64,000 bases of DNA from Paludibacteraceae bacterium (GTDB lineage: Bacteria; Bacteroidota; Bacteroidia; Bacteroidales; Paludibacteraceae), in the NCBI GenBank assembly GCA_017649925.1, contig JAGCFX010000047.1, positions 1 through 64,000 on the forward strand. Direction: 5' to 3'. A program made the translations under genes and the position numbers. Of the stretch, positions 43,170-52,742 are shown one piece after another. The notes under the pieces are model-generated. The model had not been told where the DNA came from. It ran no database searches and saw only the letters and a list, made by a program, of their open reading frames with translations. The stretch's first letter is position 1. Each line of letters begins with the position of its first letter.

Positions 43170-44953
43170 CCTTGTACATTGTATATTTTTCCGTTGTACA
43201 TCAGATAGAGTTGTCCGTCACGGATGAACTTTGTAGCCTCTCCCGACCTCCCCTGAAGGGAAGGGGATTCAATATCCTCAGGATCAGGATCTGTAGGGTC
43301 AGTTGGATCTGTCGGGTCCGGATCTTCTGGATTAGGGTCATCCGGCATCTCTCCGCTATGCGCATTACCAACCATCCGAATGGATGCTAAACCGCCGTCG
43401 CCGCTGCTCTGCGCAGAAGCGATGGTCAGCATAAAGGGTGCATCCTGCTTCACGGCGAGGGTTACGCCTGCTTTCACGAACTTGGTCTTGGAGCCGAACT
43501 CCACGCCATTGATATAGAAACGGACGTTACGCTCATTATTGCCGCCGGCTTTCAAAATGACGGTATCGCATGCCGGTAAAAAGAGTTCCACATGTGTCTT
43601 GCCGGCTATCTCGCGGCTGTAGTCATCGTCGGTCTTGGAGAACTTCCATTTCTTGGTGCTGTCCCATCCGTAAGCACTCTTTATCCAACTGCCTTCTGAG
43701 CCGTCAAACACCATTTCTTTGTCCGTAAAGGCGACCGGCATAACAGCTTTGATTTCCATCGTATAGGTGTCTGCTGTGCCTTTGAGCGGCGTGACGGTCA
43801 CGTTGTTATCAGTCTGCAGCCATGTAGCACCTTCGCTCAGCAGGTAACTCTTCACGGTCGGAGCCGTCTGTCCTGCCAGATACCAACCGCGGATGATTGT
43901 CTCGCCTTCGTTGATATAAGCGCTGTAACTATTGGATAAGATGACCTCATGAATCTCTTTCAGCGTGGAGTCAATCGCCGTCTCTTCCGGGTCAGTAGGA
44001 TCAGTAGGGTCCGGATCTTCGGGCGTGGACGAACCACCGCCGCGCACGTACTTATAGATAGGTGTATCTTTCTTGCTGTCGCTGGTAGTATAGAAGGTGT
44101 CCGAATCAGCCCATGCCAACGATTCGCCCTGTTCCTCTTTCTTGTACGCCGCCACCTGCACAGGACGCCGTTTGGCGGTCTCGCTGAGGCTTTCCGAACC
44201 TTGGCGTTCCCATAGCAACACGTATTTCTGATTCTTGACGGCCATCCATTTGCCGTCCGGCGTGATATCGCCGCCACAGCATAGTTCAAAAGCCGAACCG
44301 GTACCCAAATCGCACACTTTGGTCAGCATCTGCAAATTGGTGCCGTAGTCGGTCTTGAAAGGCAGTTTGAACAATGCGCAAGGATCACCTTCTACTTTAT
44401 CAACAATGTATAGCATTTGCTCCACATTGTCATACATCAGAGTCTCTGTGTTATGCGCCTTGCCGTCAGGATAGCCGAAACGGATATAACTCACGTTCAT
44501 CGTCTGTGTGCCGCTTGCAATAGCAGGCTCTTCGAAGAAATAGATGTAATACTGGTCCTTATACTCCAATTCGTTGTCGCCGATAGCGCCGAGGAACACG
44601 TAGTTCTTGCCGCCGTAGATACCCGTGGCGATATCTTCCCAGTCGTCGCGGTCGGAACTGCCGCTGTTGATATTCAGCGTCATCGTCAACGTGCCGTCCG
44701 GCTTGATAGCGACTAACCGGCGGTTCTCGTCAAGGTTCTCGTCGCCATGAGCCCAGAGATAACCTGCAGTGGTGCGCGAACAAGCCATTCCACTCGTCTC
44801 TTTCATCGTCTTCTTGCCCATCGTACCGCATTCGGTGCGTGTGAACTCGTTGTTTAGTTCCAGGGAAGTGCCATCGTAATTGATGCCGCTTGCCGACCAT
44901 ACTGTAGAGGCGATCAATAGCCCCAATGCAGCTGTACAAACTCTTTTTTTCAT
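43154..44953 (-). CDS. secreted propeller-like protein with PTD linkers
   Basis: 599 aa. Signal peptide MKKRVCTAALGLLIASTVWS supports the ATG at 44953. Residues about 40-300 show propeller-like blades (GYLWAHGDENLDENRRLVAI, MLYIVDKVEGDPCALFKL, GGDITPDGKWMAVKNQKYVL). A PDPTDPTDPE linker leads to a second beta-rich domain with VELFLPACDTVILKAGG. A second linker (PDPTDPTDPTDPDPED) and an insertion-like SPSLQGRSGE precede the common C-terminal motif FIRDGQLYLM...YNVQGSRSY. No enzyme motif seen. Probably surface or secreted; msrA lies 13 bp upstream. Confidence 0.75.
   Translation of the reverse strand: MKKRVCTAALGLLIASTVWSASGINYDGTSLELNNEFTRTECGTMGKKTMKETSGMACSRTTAGYLWAHGDENLDENRRLVAIKPDGTLTMTLNINSGSSDRDDWEDIATGIYGGKNYVFLGAIGDNELEYKDQYYIYFFEEPAIASGTQTMNVSYIRFGYPDGKAHNTETLMYDNVEQMLYIVDKVEGDPCALFKLPFKTDYGTNLQMLTKVCDLGTGSAFELCCGGDITPDGKWMAVKNQKYVLLWERQGSESLSETAKRRPVQVAAYKKEEQGESLAWADSDTFYTTSDSKKDTPIYKYVRGGGSSTPEDPDPTDPTDPEETAIDSTLKEIHEVILSNSYSAYINEGETIIRGWYLAGQTAPTVKSYLLSEGATWLQTDNNVTVTPLKGTADTYTMEIKAVMPVAFTDKEMVFDGSEGSWIKSAYGWDSTKKWKFSKTDDDYSREIAGKTHVELFLPACDTVILKAGGNNERNVRFYINGVEFGSKTKFVKAGVTLAVKQDAPFMLTIASAQSSGDGGLASIRMVGNAHSGEMPDDPNPEDPDPTDPTDPTDPDPEDIESPSLQGRSGEATKFIRDGQLYLMYNGKIYNVQGSRSY
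43247..43266. repeat. palindromic insertion CCTCCCCTGAAGGGAAGGGG
   Basis: Inverted repeat CCCCT...AGGGG inside the gene above, translated as SLQGRSGE-like residues between the linker and the C-terminal motif. Similar C-rich palindromes translated as PSLQGR occur, from memory, inserted in many Bacteroidetes genes. It is out of character with the surrounding sequence. Confidence 0.5.
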
Positions 44954-44966
44954 GATAGATATATAT

Positions 44967-45476
44967 TTATATTTTTGCTTTTCGTGCGAAGTCAAATAAT
45001 GCTTTCGGCAAGTGGCAGTAGCCGTCGGGATGTTTGTCCAAATAGTCCTGATGGAACTCATCCGCGGGATAGAAATTCTGCAAGGGCAGTTTCTCCACCA
45101 CTAGAGGCTGCGTGTACTTGCTCTGTTCTTCCGCATAGACTTGGGTAATTGTCGACAGGTCTGCCTCATCCGTATAATAGATGCCTGTGCGGTAGCGAGT
45201 GCCCTCATCGTGGCCTTGTTTGTTCAGGCTGAGCGGGTCGATGGCGACAAAGAACATCCGTAGCAAGAATGCCAGACTTACCTTGTCCGAGTCATACATC
45301 ACATGCACGGTCTCGGCATAGCCGGTAGTGTCGGTATAAACCTGCTCGTAAGTCGGGTTCTCGGTCTGCCCGTTAGCAAAACCCACTTCGGTCTCAACGA
45401 CTCCGACTACCTGTTTGAAGAAATGCTCCGTGCCCCAGAAGCACCCTCCTGCTAAATATATGTGTTTGAGCATCAT
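44967..45476 (-). CDS. msrA: peptide-methionine (S)-S-oxide reductase MsrA
   Basis: 169 aa, repairs oxidised methionine. Catalytic motif AGGCFWGTEHFF is at residues 9-20. NPTYEQVYTDTTGYAETV, LSLNKQGHDEGTRYRTGIYY and the C-terminal HQDYLDKHPDGYCHLP are typical, the last bearing a candidate resolving Cys. Start is ATG at 45476 or 45473. No MsrB domain is fused. No signal peptide, so cytoplasmic. Confidence 0.95.
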   Translation of the reverse strand: MMLKHIYLAGGCFWGTEHFFKQVVGVVETEVGFANGQTENPTYEQVYTDTTGYAETVHVMYDSDKVSLAFLLRMFFVAIDPLSLNKQGHDEGTRYRTGIYYTDEADLSTITQVYAEEQSKYTQPLVVEKLPLQNFYPADEFHQDYLDKHPDGYCHLPKALFDFARKAKI

Positions 45477-45515
45477 TTTGTCCGCTGGGCTTTCCGCTTT
45501 ACAACATCGTTTTTT

Positions 45516-45737
45516 TTATACTAATTGATTCAGTTGATCATCTCTAATAATCTTTGGAGCAGACTTGCCTGCCAATACCAGTATCTTTTTACCGTCGCGG
45601 TAGATGTGTAACTGCCGCGAACGAACTACGGCCGTTAATGTCGGATTGGTTTCAATCTGCTCACGGATGGCTTGATATTCGCCTTCAAACAACTTTCGCT
45701 GCAAGTGGCTGCACATGTTTGTGGTGTCGATTATCAT
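45516..45737 (-). CDS. hypothetical protein, 73 aa
   Basis: Small soluble protein, no recognised domain. It starts one base after the alpha/beta hydrolase stop, so the two are probably co-translated. The C-terminal half (RQLHIYRDGKKILVLAGKSA) is beta-strand-like. The final PKIIRDDQLNQLV resembles the beginning of the exported proteins' C-terminal motif, but there is no signal peptide and the likeness may be chance. Confidence 0.6.
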   Translation of the reverse strand: MIIDTTNMCSHLQRKLFEGEYQAIREQIETNPTLTAVVRSRQLHIYRDGKKILVLAGKSAPKIIRDDQLNQLV

Positions 45738-45738
45738 A

Positions 45739-46482
45739 TTATTTAACTCCTGAAATATCAGTTATTCGTTTGGCTACCTCGTCGGGATGGTCGACAAGCA
45801 GTTGCCCATGATTCATACCATCAAAGATCTGCACTTGTGCATTTGGGTACAAAGTCAGCAAATGTTTAGCCTGCGGTTTGGCGACAAAGGCTTCTTTGGT
45901 ACCATACCAGAAATGAATATCTTTCCCCGATATACTCTTTAACTTGTTGGTATAGACGGATTTATAGCCGTCTAATACGGCTTGTTTGCCGCCATATGGC
46001 CAAGTCTTTCGGCATTCGTCTAATAGTACATCGAAATAGTGCGAGTGGAAGATGAACTTCCAAAATCCCGTCCAATGGTAGCACGTCCATACATTAGCGG
46101 CTTGGTAGTAGCGTAGCGGATTGACAAGCCAATTCGGCAATGGTAATAACGGCGCTGCATCCAAGATCGCATGGTCGATCACTATCTCATTTCGCTCCAA
46201 TATACGCGAGAGAATCTTTCCGCCGAGCGACAATCCATACGCACAATCGAGACGGCCGTTGTAGTTGACTTTGATACACTCAATCACTTGTGCCGCTTGG
46301 TCGTCTACAGACGTGAAACGAGTATGTTTGCCCAATGTAAAACCGTCCACTTCGGCGGCAATGATACGGAACTTGTCTTCCATCAACCGGATAAGCGGAA
46401 GGAAGATCTCATATGACACTCCCAAGCCGGGAATGAGTAATAATGTCGGGGCTTTTTCGTTGCCAAAAATCTGGAAGTTCAT
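45739..46482 (-). CDS. alpha/beta hydrolase
   Basis: 247 aa. LLLIPGLGVSYEIFLPL carries the oxyanion region, YGLSLGGKI the nucleophile elbow with Ser, and GMNHGQLLVDHP the catalytic His. A cap region rich in Trp and Tyr lies at about 130-190 (VWTCYHWTGFWKFIF). Substrate unknown. Start codon is 10 bp after the stop of the macro-like gene. Confidence 0.88.
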   Translation of the reverse strand: MNFQIFGNEKAPTLLLIPGLGVSYEIFLPLIRLMEDKFRIIAAEVDGFTLGKHTRFTSVDDQAAQVIECIKVNYNGRLDCAYGLSLGGKILSRILERNEIVIDHAILDAAPLLPLPNWLVNPLRYYQAANVWTCYHWTGFWKFIFHSHYFDVLLDECRKTWPYGGKQAVLDGYKSVYTNKLKSISGKDIHFWYGTKEAFVAKPQAKHLLTLYPNAQVQIFDGMNHGQLLVDHPDEVAKRITDISGVK

Positions 46483-46492
46483 ATCACGTTTT

Positions 46493-46882
46493 TTATTCTT
46501 TGTTCAACTCTCTCCAGCCATTAGGTAGCGAAACGTTTTCCATCTCGCAGGCGGCTTTGAACAAGGGTGCTATCGCTTCGTTGGTAAAGCCTGCTATACC
46601 ACAACCGATACGGGTGACACGGAAGAGCAGTTCGGGATGTTGTCTCGCGTACTCAATAAACTCATCCACATACGGACGGATGGTATCAACGCCGCCTTGC
46701 ATGGTCGGGATGGCATAGCATTGTCCGGTTCTCCCGACACCAACTCCCATTTCTGCGCCAAACAGCATGTGCGCCATGCGCGCTGCACCTCCGCCATGCA
46801 TTCCGGCAAGGTTGCTACCAAACACGAAAATCTCATTCGGTTTGAGACTCGTGATATATTCCGGTGTGACTCGTAGTGTCAT
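46493..46882 (-). CDS. A1S_2505-like (macrodomain-related) protein
   Basis: 129 aa. EIFVFGSNLAGMHGGGAARMAH and GVGVGRTGQCYAIPTM are the signature of the phage non-structural A1S_2505-like family, distantly macrodomain-like. Such folds bind ADP-ribose or nucleotides; the role here is unknown. It overlaps the alcohol dehydrogenase stop by 4 nt (ATGA). The family is often on phages, but no other phage gene is near. Confidence 0.8.
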   Translation of the reverse strand: MTLRVTPEYITSLKPNEIFVFGSNLAGMHGGGAARMAHMLFGAEMGVGVGRTGQCYAIPTMQGGVDTIRPYVDEFIEYARQHPELLFRVTRIGCGIAGFTNEAIAPLFKAACEMENVSLPNGWRELNKE

Positions 46883-48027
46883 AAACTTTCTTTGAGTATC
46901 TCTTTGATATCTTCAGGTTTGAGATCGAGATAACCGGCAGGGAAGATCTCCGTTGTAGAAACGATATCATCAATCATCTCGGGTGTCGCACCGATTTCTG
47001 TAATGGTGAGCGGAAGACCAATCTCCATCATCCATTTCTTGAGAGCCTCAAGTCCTTCTTCGGCCGTCTGTACGCCCCATACATTGCGGGCGAAACGCTC
47101 GAACTTAGCTCTACCTTTCTTCATCGCACGGCGGTAATACGCCATCGAACAAGCTGCCAAGCAATAACCATGCGGCGCATGAGTCCAAGCACCTAACGAA
47201 TGACCAATCATATGCACCATCCAGTCTTCCGACTTGCCGCATTTGATAAGGGTGTTCAACGCCCAGGTAGCGGTCCACATGATGTTACTCCGCGCCTCGT
47301 AATTCTGCGGGTCTTTAACTGCTGCCCGCGAAGCGACGATGAGACCGCGCATCAGTCCCTCGGAGATATAATCGCTCGTGTTATCATCGAAATCGGAGAA
47401 GTATTGCTCAAAAATATGATTCATAATATCATAGATACCGGCTTTCATCTGTTCGAGCGGCACGGTCATCGTATAACGCGGATTTAGTATCGAAAACTTA
47501 GGCATTAGACGACTATCGAACACATGCCCAGTTTTGAAATTACTTGCCGCATCTGTTATCACACATCCGCCGTTCATCTCAGAGCCTGTGCCTGCCATCG
47601 TTAGAATGCAACCTACGGGCAGAATGCGTTGCTCTGCGCTCGGTTGATGACCTTCGAGCCAGAACTCTTTCCAGTAGTCGCCATCAAAGAAGACGGAAGC
47701 CGCTACTCCTTTGGAGTAATCGCAGACACTACCGCCTCCGAGAGCCAGAATCCAATCCACCTTATTGTCTCGCGCGAAACGCACACCTTCGTGAAGTTTC
47801 TCAAGCGTCGGGTTGGACATTACGCCCGGGTTCTCGATGATAGTCTTTCCGCCTTCACGCAGGATGGTGACGACTGCGTCGTAGATGCCGTTGCGTTTGA
47901 CGCTACCGCTACCGTAGTTGAGTAACACGCGCTCACCGAAGTTCTTTAACTCATCTTTGAGGTAGTTCAAAGACTCTTCTCCGAAATACAATTTCGTCGG
48001 GTTGTAATACTTAAAATTGCCTTGCAT
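46879..48027 (-). CDS. iron-containing alcohol dehydrogenase (BDH/YqhD type)
   Basis: 382 aa, group III alcohol dehydrogenase reducing aldehydes, probably with NADPH. Nucleotide-binding part shows LALGGGSVCDYSKGVA and TMAGTGSEMNGGCVIT. Metal ligands are in GIYDIMNHIFEQYF (Asp, His) and VHMIGHSLGAWTHAPHGYCLA (two His). Typical of fermentative anaerobes or of aldehyde detoxification. Starts 7 bp after the epimerase gene. Confidence 0.93.
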   Translation of the reverse strand: MQGNFKYYNPTKLYFGEESLNYLKDELKNFGERVLLNYGSGSVKRNGIYDAVVTILREGGKTIIENPGVMSNPTLEKLHEGVRFARDNKVDWILALGGGSVCDYSKGVAASVFFDGDYWKEFWLEGHQPSAEQRILPVGCILTMAGTGSEMNGGCVITDAASNFKTGHVFDSRLMPKFSILNPRYTMTVPLEQMKAGIYDIMNHIFEQYFSDFDDNTSDYISEGLMRGLIVASRAAVKDPQNYEARSNIMWTATWALNTLIKCGKSEDWMVHMIGHSLGAWTHAPHGYCLAACSMAYYRRAMKKGRAKFERFARNVWGVQTAEEGLEALKKWMMEIGLPLTITEIGATPEMIDDIVSTTEIFPAGYLDLKPEDIKEILKESL

Positions 48028-48034
48028 AGTTATT

Positions 48035-49069
48035 TTACTGTTTCAATATTCCTTCCTCTTGCATCCATCGGATATGGTCTGCGATTGTCTCTTTGTACGG
48101 ACGGGTGTGGTAACCGAGTTCTTTTTGCGCCTTTGTAGCGTCAAAGCAGTTATTGCGCGCTACGTTGATAAGGTAAAAAGTGGTCAGTATCGGCTTTCTG
48201 CCTGTCAGTTTGGCGAGACGCTCCATGATCTTGACTCCTATCATCACCACGGGAAGCGGGAAGAAGATCCGTATCTTTCTGCCACCTGCAGCACCGAGCG
48301 CCATGTTGCTGAACTGTTTGAAGGAAACAGGTTTGTTCGCCAGTATATAACATTCTCCGTCACGCCCTTTCTCCGCCGCGCTAATCAGACTCGCCGCCAG
48401 ATCGCGCACGTCGCACAGGTTGAAGTCGCACTCCAGTCCCATGCGCAACTCTCCCCGTACTATCCGCGCAAGGGTCTGTGTTATCTCGCCACGCGCATAG
48501 TCGCCGGGACCCATGATGGCACTTGGATGCACAATGCTGGCATGCAGCCCTTGCTCGCGACAGGCATCCAAAACGGCTTGGCTCGCCAACGCTTTGCTCT
48601 GCGAATAGCAACCCGGCACCAACGATGCGTCGAAATGGTCAATCTCTTTGATGGCCGTTCCGCGAGGCTGGTCCGGAATAGCACCCGTACTGGAACAATA
48701 GACCATACGCTTGATACCCGGAGAGGTCAAACATAACTCGATGATGTTTCGCGTACCGCCTACGTTGACATCCATCACTTTTTGACTCCAGTCGGGATTA
48801 CTGGTTACGATGCTCGCTATATGCAATACGTACGCCTCTGCACCTTTCGGCAAGCGAAAAAACGGCTCCAGACTCGCTTTCTGCGTCAGGTCGCCTTCAT
48901 AGATCTCTACTTCAACCGGCAGATATTTCCGTGCAGGGTCATTGGTAAGAATGAACGCACGCACTTTCGCGCCCTGCCGGACAAGTTGTTTGGTCACCGT
49001 CAGCCCCAGGTATCCCGCAGCGCCTGTGACTAAGTAATATGTTTCCTTTTTCAGTTCGACACGTTCCAT
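48035..49069 (-). CDS. NAD-dependent epimerase/dehydratase (extended SDR)
   Basis: 344 aa. Rossmann motif VTGAAGYLGLTVTKQL, the DVNVGGTRNIIELC helix, and the active site SST...YSQSK (catalytic Tyr-x3-Lys). The C-terminal part has a hydrophobic segment (IFFPLPVVMIGVKIMERL), so it may be membrane associated, as in the sterol-dehydrogenase-like SDR branch. Substrate unknown. Start 3 bp after the uridine-kinase-like gene. Confidence 0.88.
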   Translation of the reverse strand: MERVELKKETYYLVTGAAGYLGLTVTKQLVRQGAKVRAFILTNDPARKYLPVEVEIYEGDLTQKASLEPFFRLPKGAEAYVLHIASIVTSNPDWSQKVMDVNVGGTRNIIELCLTSPGIKRMVYCSSTGAIPDQPRGTAIKEIDHFDASLVPGCYSQSKALASQAVLDACREQGLHASIVHPSAIMGPGDYARGEITQTLARIVRGELRMGLECDFNLCDVRDLAASLISAAEKGRDGECYILANKPVSFKQFSNMALGAAGGRKIRIFFPLPVVMIGVKIMERLAKLTGRKPILTTFYLINVARNNCFDATKAQKELGYHTRPYKETIADHIRWMQEEGILKQ

Positions 49070-49072
49070 TTG

Positions 49073-50020
49073 TCATCCTACATTGAACTGGCTGCCGCCG
49101 ATGAACTCGCGCAAGATGGAGGTACGCGGGATATACGAAGCTTCGAGTCCTTCAAAGAAATTGAGGTAATACAGTAGCCGTTCTGCCACTTTGTATTCCT
49201 TTGCGGTAACGGGCACGGTCTGCAAAGCCGTCTCAACCTTATAACGCATGGCAGGTAACTCATAGTTCATGGAAGTGTCGAACTCAGCATCCGCTTCAAT
49301 ACGGAAGGGCTCAATCCATTTCACTTCGCCTTCCACTACCGACGGCCAAGAGGCTATCGTCTGTTGGGGACTTTTTCCTCGCGTGCGCAAATCCCGACTC
49401 ATGCGGCGCAGCAGACGATGCACATACGTTGGCACCCATCGTTCGCCATCCAGAGATACACCACTCATCGGCGCGGTATAAATCTTATATTTGCAATTCT
49501 GGTCGATATGCTCGGTTAGAAGAGGGTTGAGTGCATGAATGCCTTCCAGCACCATGATGGTGTCATCTTCCAAACGCAAGGTATCACCCAGATATTCGCG
49601 CCGCTCTTCGGCGAAGTTAAAGGTGGGCAATGCAATCTCTTTGCCCGCGATCAGTGCTTTCAGGTCCTCCTCCAGTTGCGCCAGATCAATCGCTTCAACC
49701 GACTCGTAGTCTTTCTTTCCATCCGCATCAAGAGGAGTGAACTCGCCATTCACATACCAGTTATCCAACGACAATGCCACGGGCTGTTTGCCTTGTGCCA
49801 ACAACTCCAGACACAGGCGATGGCTCGTGCTCGTTTTTCCACTCGAACTCGGTCCGGCAATCAGCACTACCCGTACTTCCGATCGGGAACAGATATCCTT
49901 AGCAATACGCGTCAACTGGTCCGTATGGTATTGCTCTCCTTCCTCTACCAGTTGTTTGGCATGACCGGACTCGATCATCTCATTGATATACGCCACGCGG
50001 CGTTTTGATTCTTCTATCAT
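49073..50020 (-). CDS. uridine kinase-like protein without TGS domain
   Basis: 315 aa P-loop kinase of the PRK/uridine kinase family: IAGPSSSGKTSTSHRL (Walker A), LSLDNWYVNGEFTPLD, VLEGIHALNP (Walker B). Bacteroidetes homologues I know are about 550 aa with an N-terminal TGS/threonyl-tRNA-synthetase-like part; here only the kinase half with a short helical N-terminus remains. The ATG at 50020 follows the priA stop by 4 bp; an ORF start at 50041 would overlap priA. True substrate unproven. Confidence 0.8.
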   Translation of the reverse strand: MIEESKRRVAYINEMIESGHAKQLVEEGEQYHTDQLTRIAKDICSRSEVRVVLIAGPSSSGKTSTSHRLCLELLAQGKQPVALSLDNWYVNGEFTPLDADGKKDYESVEAIDLAQLEEDLKALIAGKEIALPTFNFAEERREYLGDTLRLEDDTIMVLEGIHALNPLLTEHIDQNCKYKIYTAPMSGVSLDGERWVPTYVHRLLRRMSRDLRTRGKSPQQTIASWPSVVEGEVKWIEPFRIEADAEFDTSMNYELPAMRYKVETALQTVPVTAKEYKVAERLLYYLNFFEGLEASYIPRTSILREFIGGSQFNVG

Positions 50021-50024
50021 AGTT

Positions 50025-52061
50025 TTATTGCGGGTCAACATCCGCTATTAGTTTCGTATTTTTGTTCGATGAAGTAATCGTTCCCTTTACGGGATAAGAC
50101 ATCGAGAAAATATGCTCAACGGCTTCTTTGATTCGCCGCTTTGCTTCGTCCATATTCGCCCCTTGCTCAATACGCAGTGTCAGTTCGCGAATGGTATAGA
50201 CCTGTACACGCTCCACGGCAGGAATAATCACGGCAGAGACGCGGTTTCCGAAGATCTTTCGTAAGTGCGTCTGCAGTTGTGTTGCTACCGCTTGCACTCG
50301 CGCACCGTTATGGTCACGCAGTTGAAGCCGAATTATCCGATGAAATGGGGGATAATTGAATAGTTTGCGCTCTGCTATCTGATGTTGATACAGCGCTTCA
50401 TAGTCATGTCTTTGCACCATTCCCAACACTACATTCTTCGGATCAAACGTCTGTATCCAAACTTCTCCTTTCGTGCCTTTTCTGCCTGCCCTTCCCGCTA
50501 CTTGCTCTAACATCTGATAGGCACGTTCGTATGCTCGGAAATCCGGTTGGTTGAAGAGCGGATCAGCATTGAGCACCGCTACCAGACGTACATCATCGAA
50601 ATGCAAACCTTTGGTCACCATTTGCGTGCCGACCAGTATATCGCACTCATGATTGGCGAAGGCATTGATGATATCCTGATAGGCGGATTTGTTGTGCGTG
50701 GTATCGAGGTCCATACGCAATACCCGCGCTTCGGGAAACAGTTGCTGTATCTCGTCTTCTATCCGCTCCGTGCCAAACCCCATTGCTTTTAATTCTCCGC
50801 CGCACTGCGGACATACGGGCGGTATCGGTGCATGATAACCGCAGTAGTGGCATCGCAATTCCTTGGCGCGCATATGGAGAGTCATCGGCACATCGCATTG
50901 CACGCACCGCGGCGGCTGACCGCATTGCGTACATTGTAACTGCGGCGCATAGCCACGTCGGTTTTGGAAGAGAATGACCTGTTTATGGTCTGCCAGACAT
51001 TCCCGGATACGAGCTACCAGCGGGTCACTGAAATGCCCATACATCTCCTTGCGGTTATATTGCTGTCTCAAATCAACGAGTTTGATATCCGGCAGTTCGA
51101 CACCTCCGAATCGCTCCGTCAGCGTCACCAGTCCATACACTCCTTTTTGCGCCAAATAGTACGATTCCATCGAGGGTGTTGCTGTTCCCAACAGAACCTT
51201 AGCACCTTGTGCTTGCGCCTGCACGATAGCCGCTGCGCGGGCATGATAACGCGGGGCAGGTTCAGTTTGTTTGTAACTGGGGTCATGCTCTTCATCCACA
51301 ATCACCAGTCCTATATTCGGTATTGGCAAAAAGATCGCACTTCGCGCACCTATCACCACGTGCGGTTCGGGTCGCGCTGCAGCATGGTAAAGATCTTCGC
51401 GCTCCGCATCCGTAAAGCGGCTGTGATATACAGTCAGCCGGTCTCCGAAGATGCACTGCAGACGACTCGTCAGTTGTGTGGTCAAAGCGATTTCCGGCAC
51501 TAGATACAGCACATTCTTTCCTGCCTGCAGTTGCGATTGGATAAGGTGAATGTATATGTCCGTCTTGCCACTGGAAGTGACGCCGTGCAGCAATACAATG
51601 GTTTTGCCTTGTTGCCAAAAAGTCTCGATTTCATCGGCACTTTTCCGCTGTGCGGGAGACAAATCATGCATGGGTTCTATCGGTCCCGTATATGGTGCGA
51701 CATGCGTGCGACGACGTTTGGGCGGGTCCAACAACCGTTTGTCCAATCCGGACGGCAAAGCGGCGGACATCACCTCTCCCAAGGTACACATATAATATCC
51801 GCTCATCCATTGCCAGAGATCCAACTGCTCTTTGGAAACGACAGGTGCCGTTTCGCTGACGGCGATGATAGGTTTGATCTTTGATACAAAGACTTCATCC
51901 ACCGGTTCCGTATGTTCGCGCAGCACTATTCCCCGCACTTCTTTTTTCATCAGCGGCACCACTACTCGCGTGCCGACAACGGGCATAGACAAACCATCCG
52001 GGACGCTATAGGTATAGCAATCTCGGATGGCCAACGGTAATATGATGTCAACAAACCTCAC
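50025..52061 (-). CDS. priA: primosomal protein N' (replication restart helicase PriA)
   Basis: About 678 aa, 3'-5' helicase that restarts stalled forks. N-terminal DNA-binding part begins [21 protein letters not shown], which argues for GTG at 52061 (TTG at 52067 possible); there is no ATG nearby. Walker [12 protein letters not shown] near residue 165, DEEH box [10 protein letters not shown], and eight zinc-binding cysteines in [19 protein letters not shown] and [25 protein letters not shown] is motif VI. Overlaps the 3' end of tdk by 14 bp. Confidence 0.93.
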   Translation of the reverse strand: MRFVDIILPLAIRDCYTYSVPDGLSMPVVGTRVVVPLMKKEVRGIVLREHTEPVDEVFVSKIKPIIAVSETAPVVSKEQLDLWQWMSGYYMCTLGEVMSAALPSGLDKRLLDPPKRRRTHVAPYTGPIEPMHDLSPAQRKSADEIETFWQQGKTIVLLHGVTSSGKTDIYIHLIQSQLQAGKNVLYLVPEIALTTQLTSRLQCIFGDRLTVYHSRFTDAEREDLYHAAARPEPHVVIGARSAIFLPIPNIGLVIVDEEHDPSYKQTEPAPRYHARAAAIVQAQAQGAKVLLGTATPSMESYYLAQKGVYGLVTLTERFGGVELPDIKLVDLRQQYNRKEMYGHFSDPLVARIRECLADHKQVILFQNRRGYAPQLQCTQCGQPPRCVQCDVPMTLHMRAKELRCHYCGYHAPIPPVCPQCGGELKAMGFGTERIEDEIQQLFPEARVLRMDLDTTHNKSAYQDIINAFANHECDILVGTQMVTKGLHFDDVRLVAVLNADPLFNQPDFRAYERAYQMLEQVAGRAGRKGTKGEVWIQTFDPKNVVLGMVQRHDYEALYQHQIAERKLFNYPPFHRIIRLQLRDHNGARVQAVATQLQTHLRKIFGNRVSAVIIPAVERVQVYTIRELTLRIEQGANMDEAKRRIKEAVEHIFSMSYPVKGTITSSNKNTKLIADVDPQ

Positions 52062-52638
52062 TTGCAATGGCTTTGTTGTAACAAGCGCGGCAGAGCGGTT
52101 CGTAACTATCCGTTTCGCCCAGCAGCACCCGTTTATCCGACGCCACGAGACGATGGCTGACGTACGCCAGATCGCCGCAGTGTACGCAGATGGCATGCGT
52201 CTTATATACATCTTCCGCTATCGCCATCAATGCCGGCATCGGACCGAAAGGAACACCCTTAAAGTCCATATCCAGACCTGCTACAATGACACGGATACCG
52301 CGCTCCGCCAACTGCTTGCATACGTCCACGATACCCATATCGAAGAACTGCGCCTCGTCAATACCCACCACATCGATATCATCCGCCATAAGCAGGATAT
52401 TCTGGCTGCTATCCACGGGAGTAGATTGGATAACGTTACGATCATGACTCACGACATCCTCTTCGCTATAACGCACATCAATAGCAGGCTTGTAAATCTC
52501 CACCCGCTGTTTGGCAAACTTGGCGCGTTTCATGCGGCGGATCAGCTCTTCCGTCTTTCCGCTGAACATCGAACCGCATACCACTTCAATCGATCCCCGG
52601 CGTTGAACCGGTCCTTGTGTGTCTCGTTCTGAAAACAT
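52048..52638 (-). CDS. tdk: thymidine kinase
   Basis: 196-aa type II thymidine kinase. P-loop [16 protein letters not shown], Walker [10 protein letters not shown], lasso-domain zinc cysteines CVHCG and CRACYN. Salvages thymidine to dTMP. The gene has its own promoter (52665-52696), divergent from aroB, with a leader of about 20 nt, and leads a run into priA and the kinase gene. Confidence 0.96.
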   Translation of the reverse strand: MFSERDTQGPVQRRGSIEVVCGSMFSGKTEELIRRMKRAKFAKQRVEIYKPAIDVRYSEEDVVSHDRNVIQSTPVDSSQNILLMADDIDVVGIDEAQFFDMGIVDVCKQLAERGIRVIVAGLDMDFKGVPFGPMPALMAIAEDVYKTHAICVHCGDLAYVSHRLVASDKRVLLGETDSYEPLCRACYNKAIASEVC

Positions 52639-52664
52639 ATCTGTATGGAATTCTATTCTGACTG

Positions 52665-52696
52665 CAAAAGTAGTAAAAATATTTTATATGTGCAAA
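52665..52696 (-). promoter_or_regulatory. Bacteroidetes-type promoter of tdk
   Basis: On the - strand TTTG (52696-52693) and TACTTTTG (52672-52665), 20-bp spacer, extended -33 TTTGCACATAT. It sits back to back with the aroB promoter; the two -33 boxes are only 5 bp apart. Confidence 0.8.
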
Positions 52697-52701
52697 TAAA
52701 A

Positions 52702-52733
52702 TTTGCATAATTGAAAATTTTATAGTAATTTTG
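52702..52733 (+). promoter_or_regulatory. Bacteroidetes-type promoter of aroB
   Basis: TTTG (52702-52705) and TAATTTTG (52726-52733), 20-bp spacer. Expected start near 52738-52741, only a few bases before the ATG at 52743, so the aroB mRNA should be nearly leaderless. Confidence 0.8.
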
Positions 52734-52742
52734 CAGGCGAAT

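Noticed and set aside
46493..46882. Prophage remnant, suggested by the A1S_2505-like phage family protein
   Set aside because: No capsid, tail, integrase or lysis gene is near and flanking genes are metabolic.
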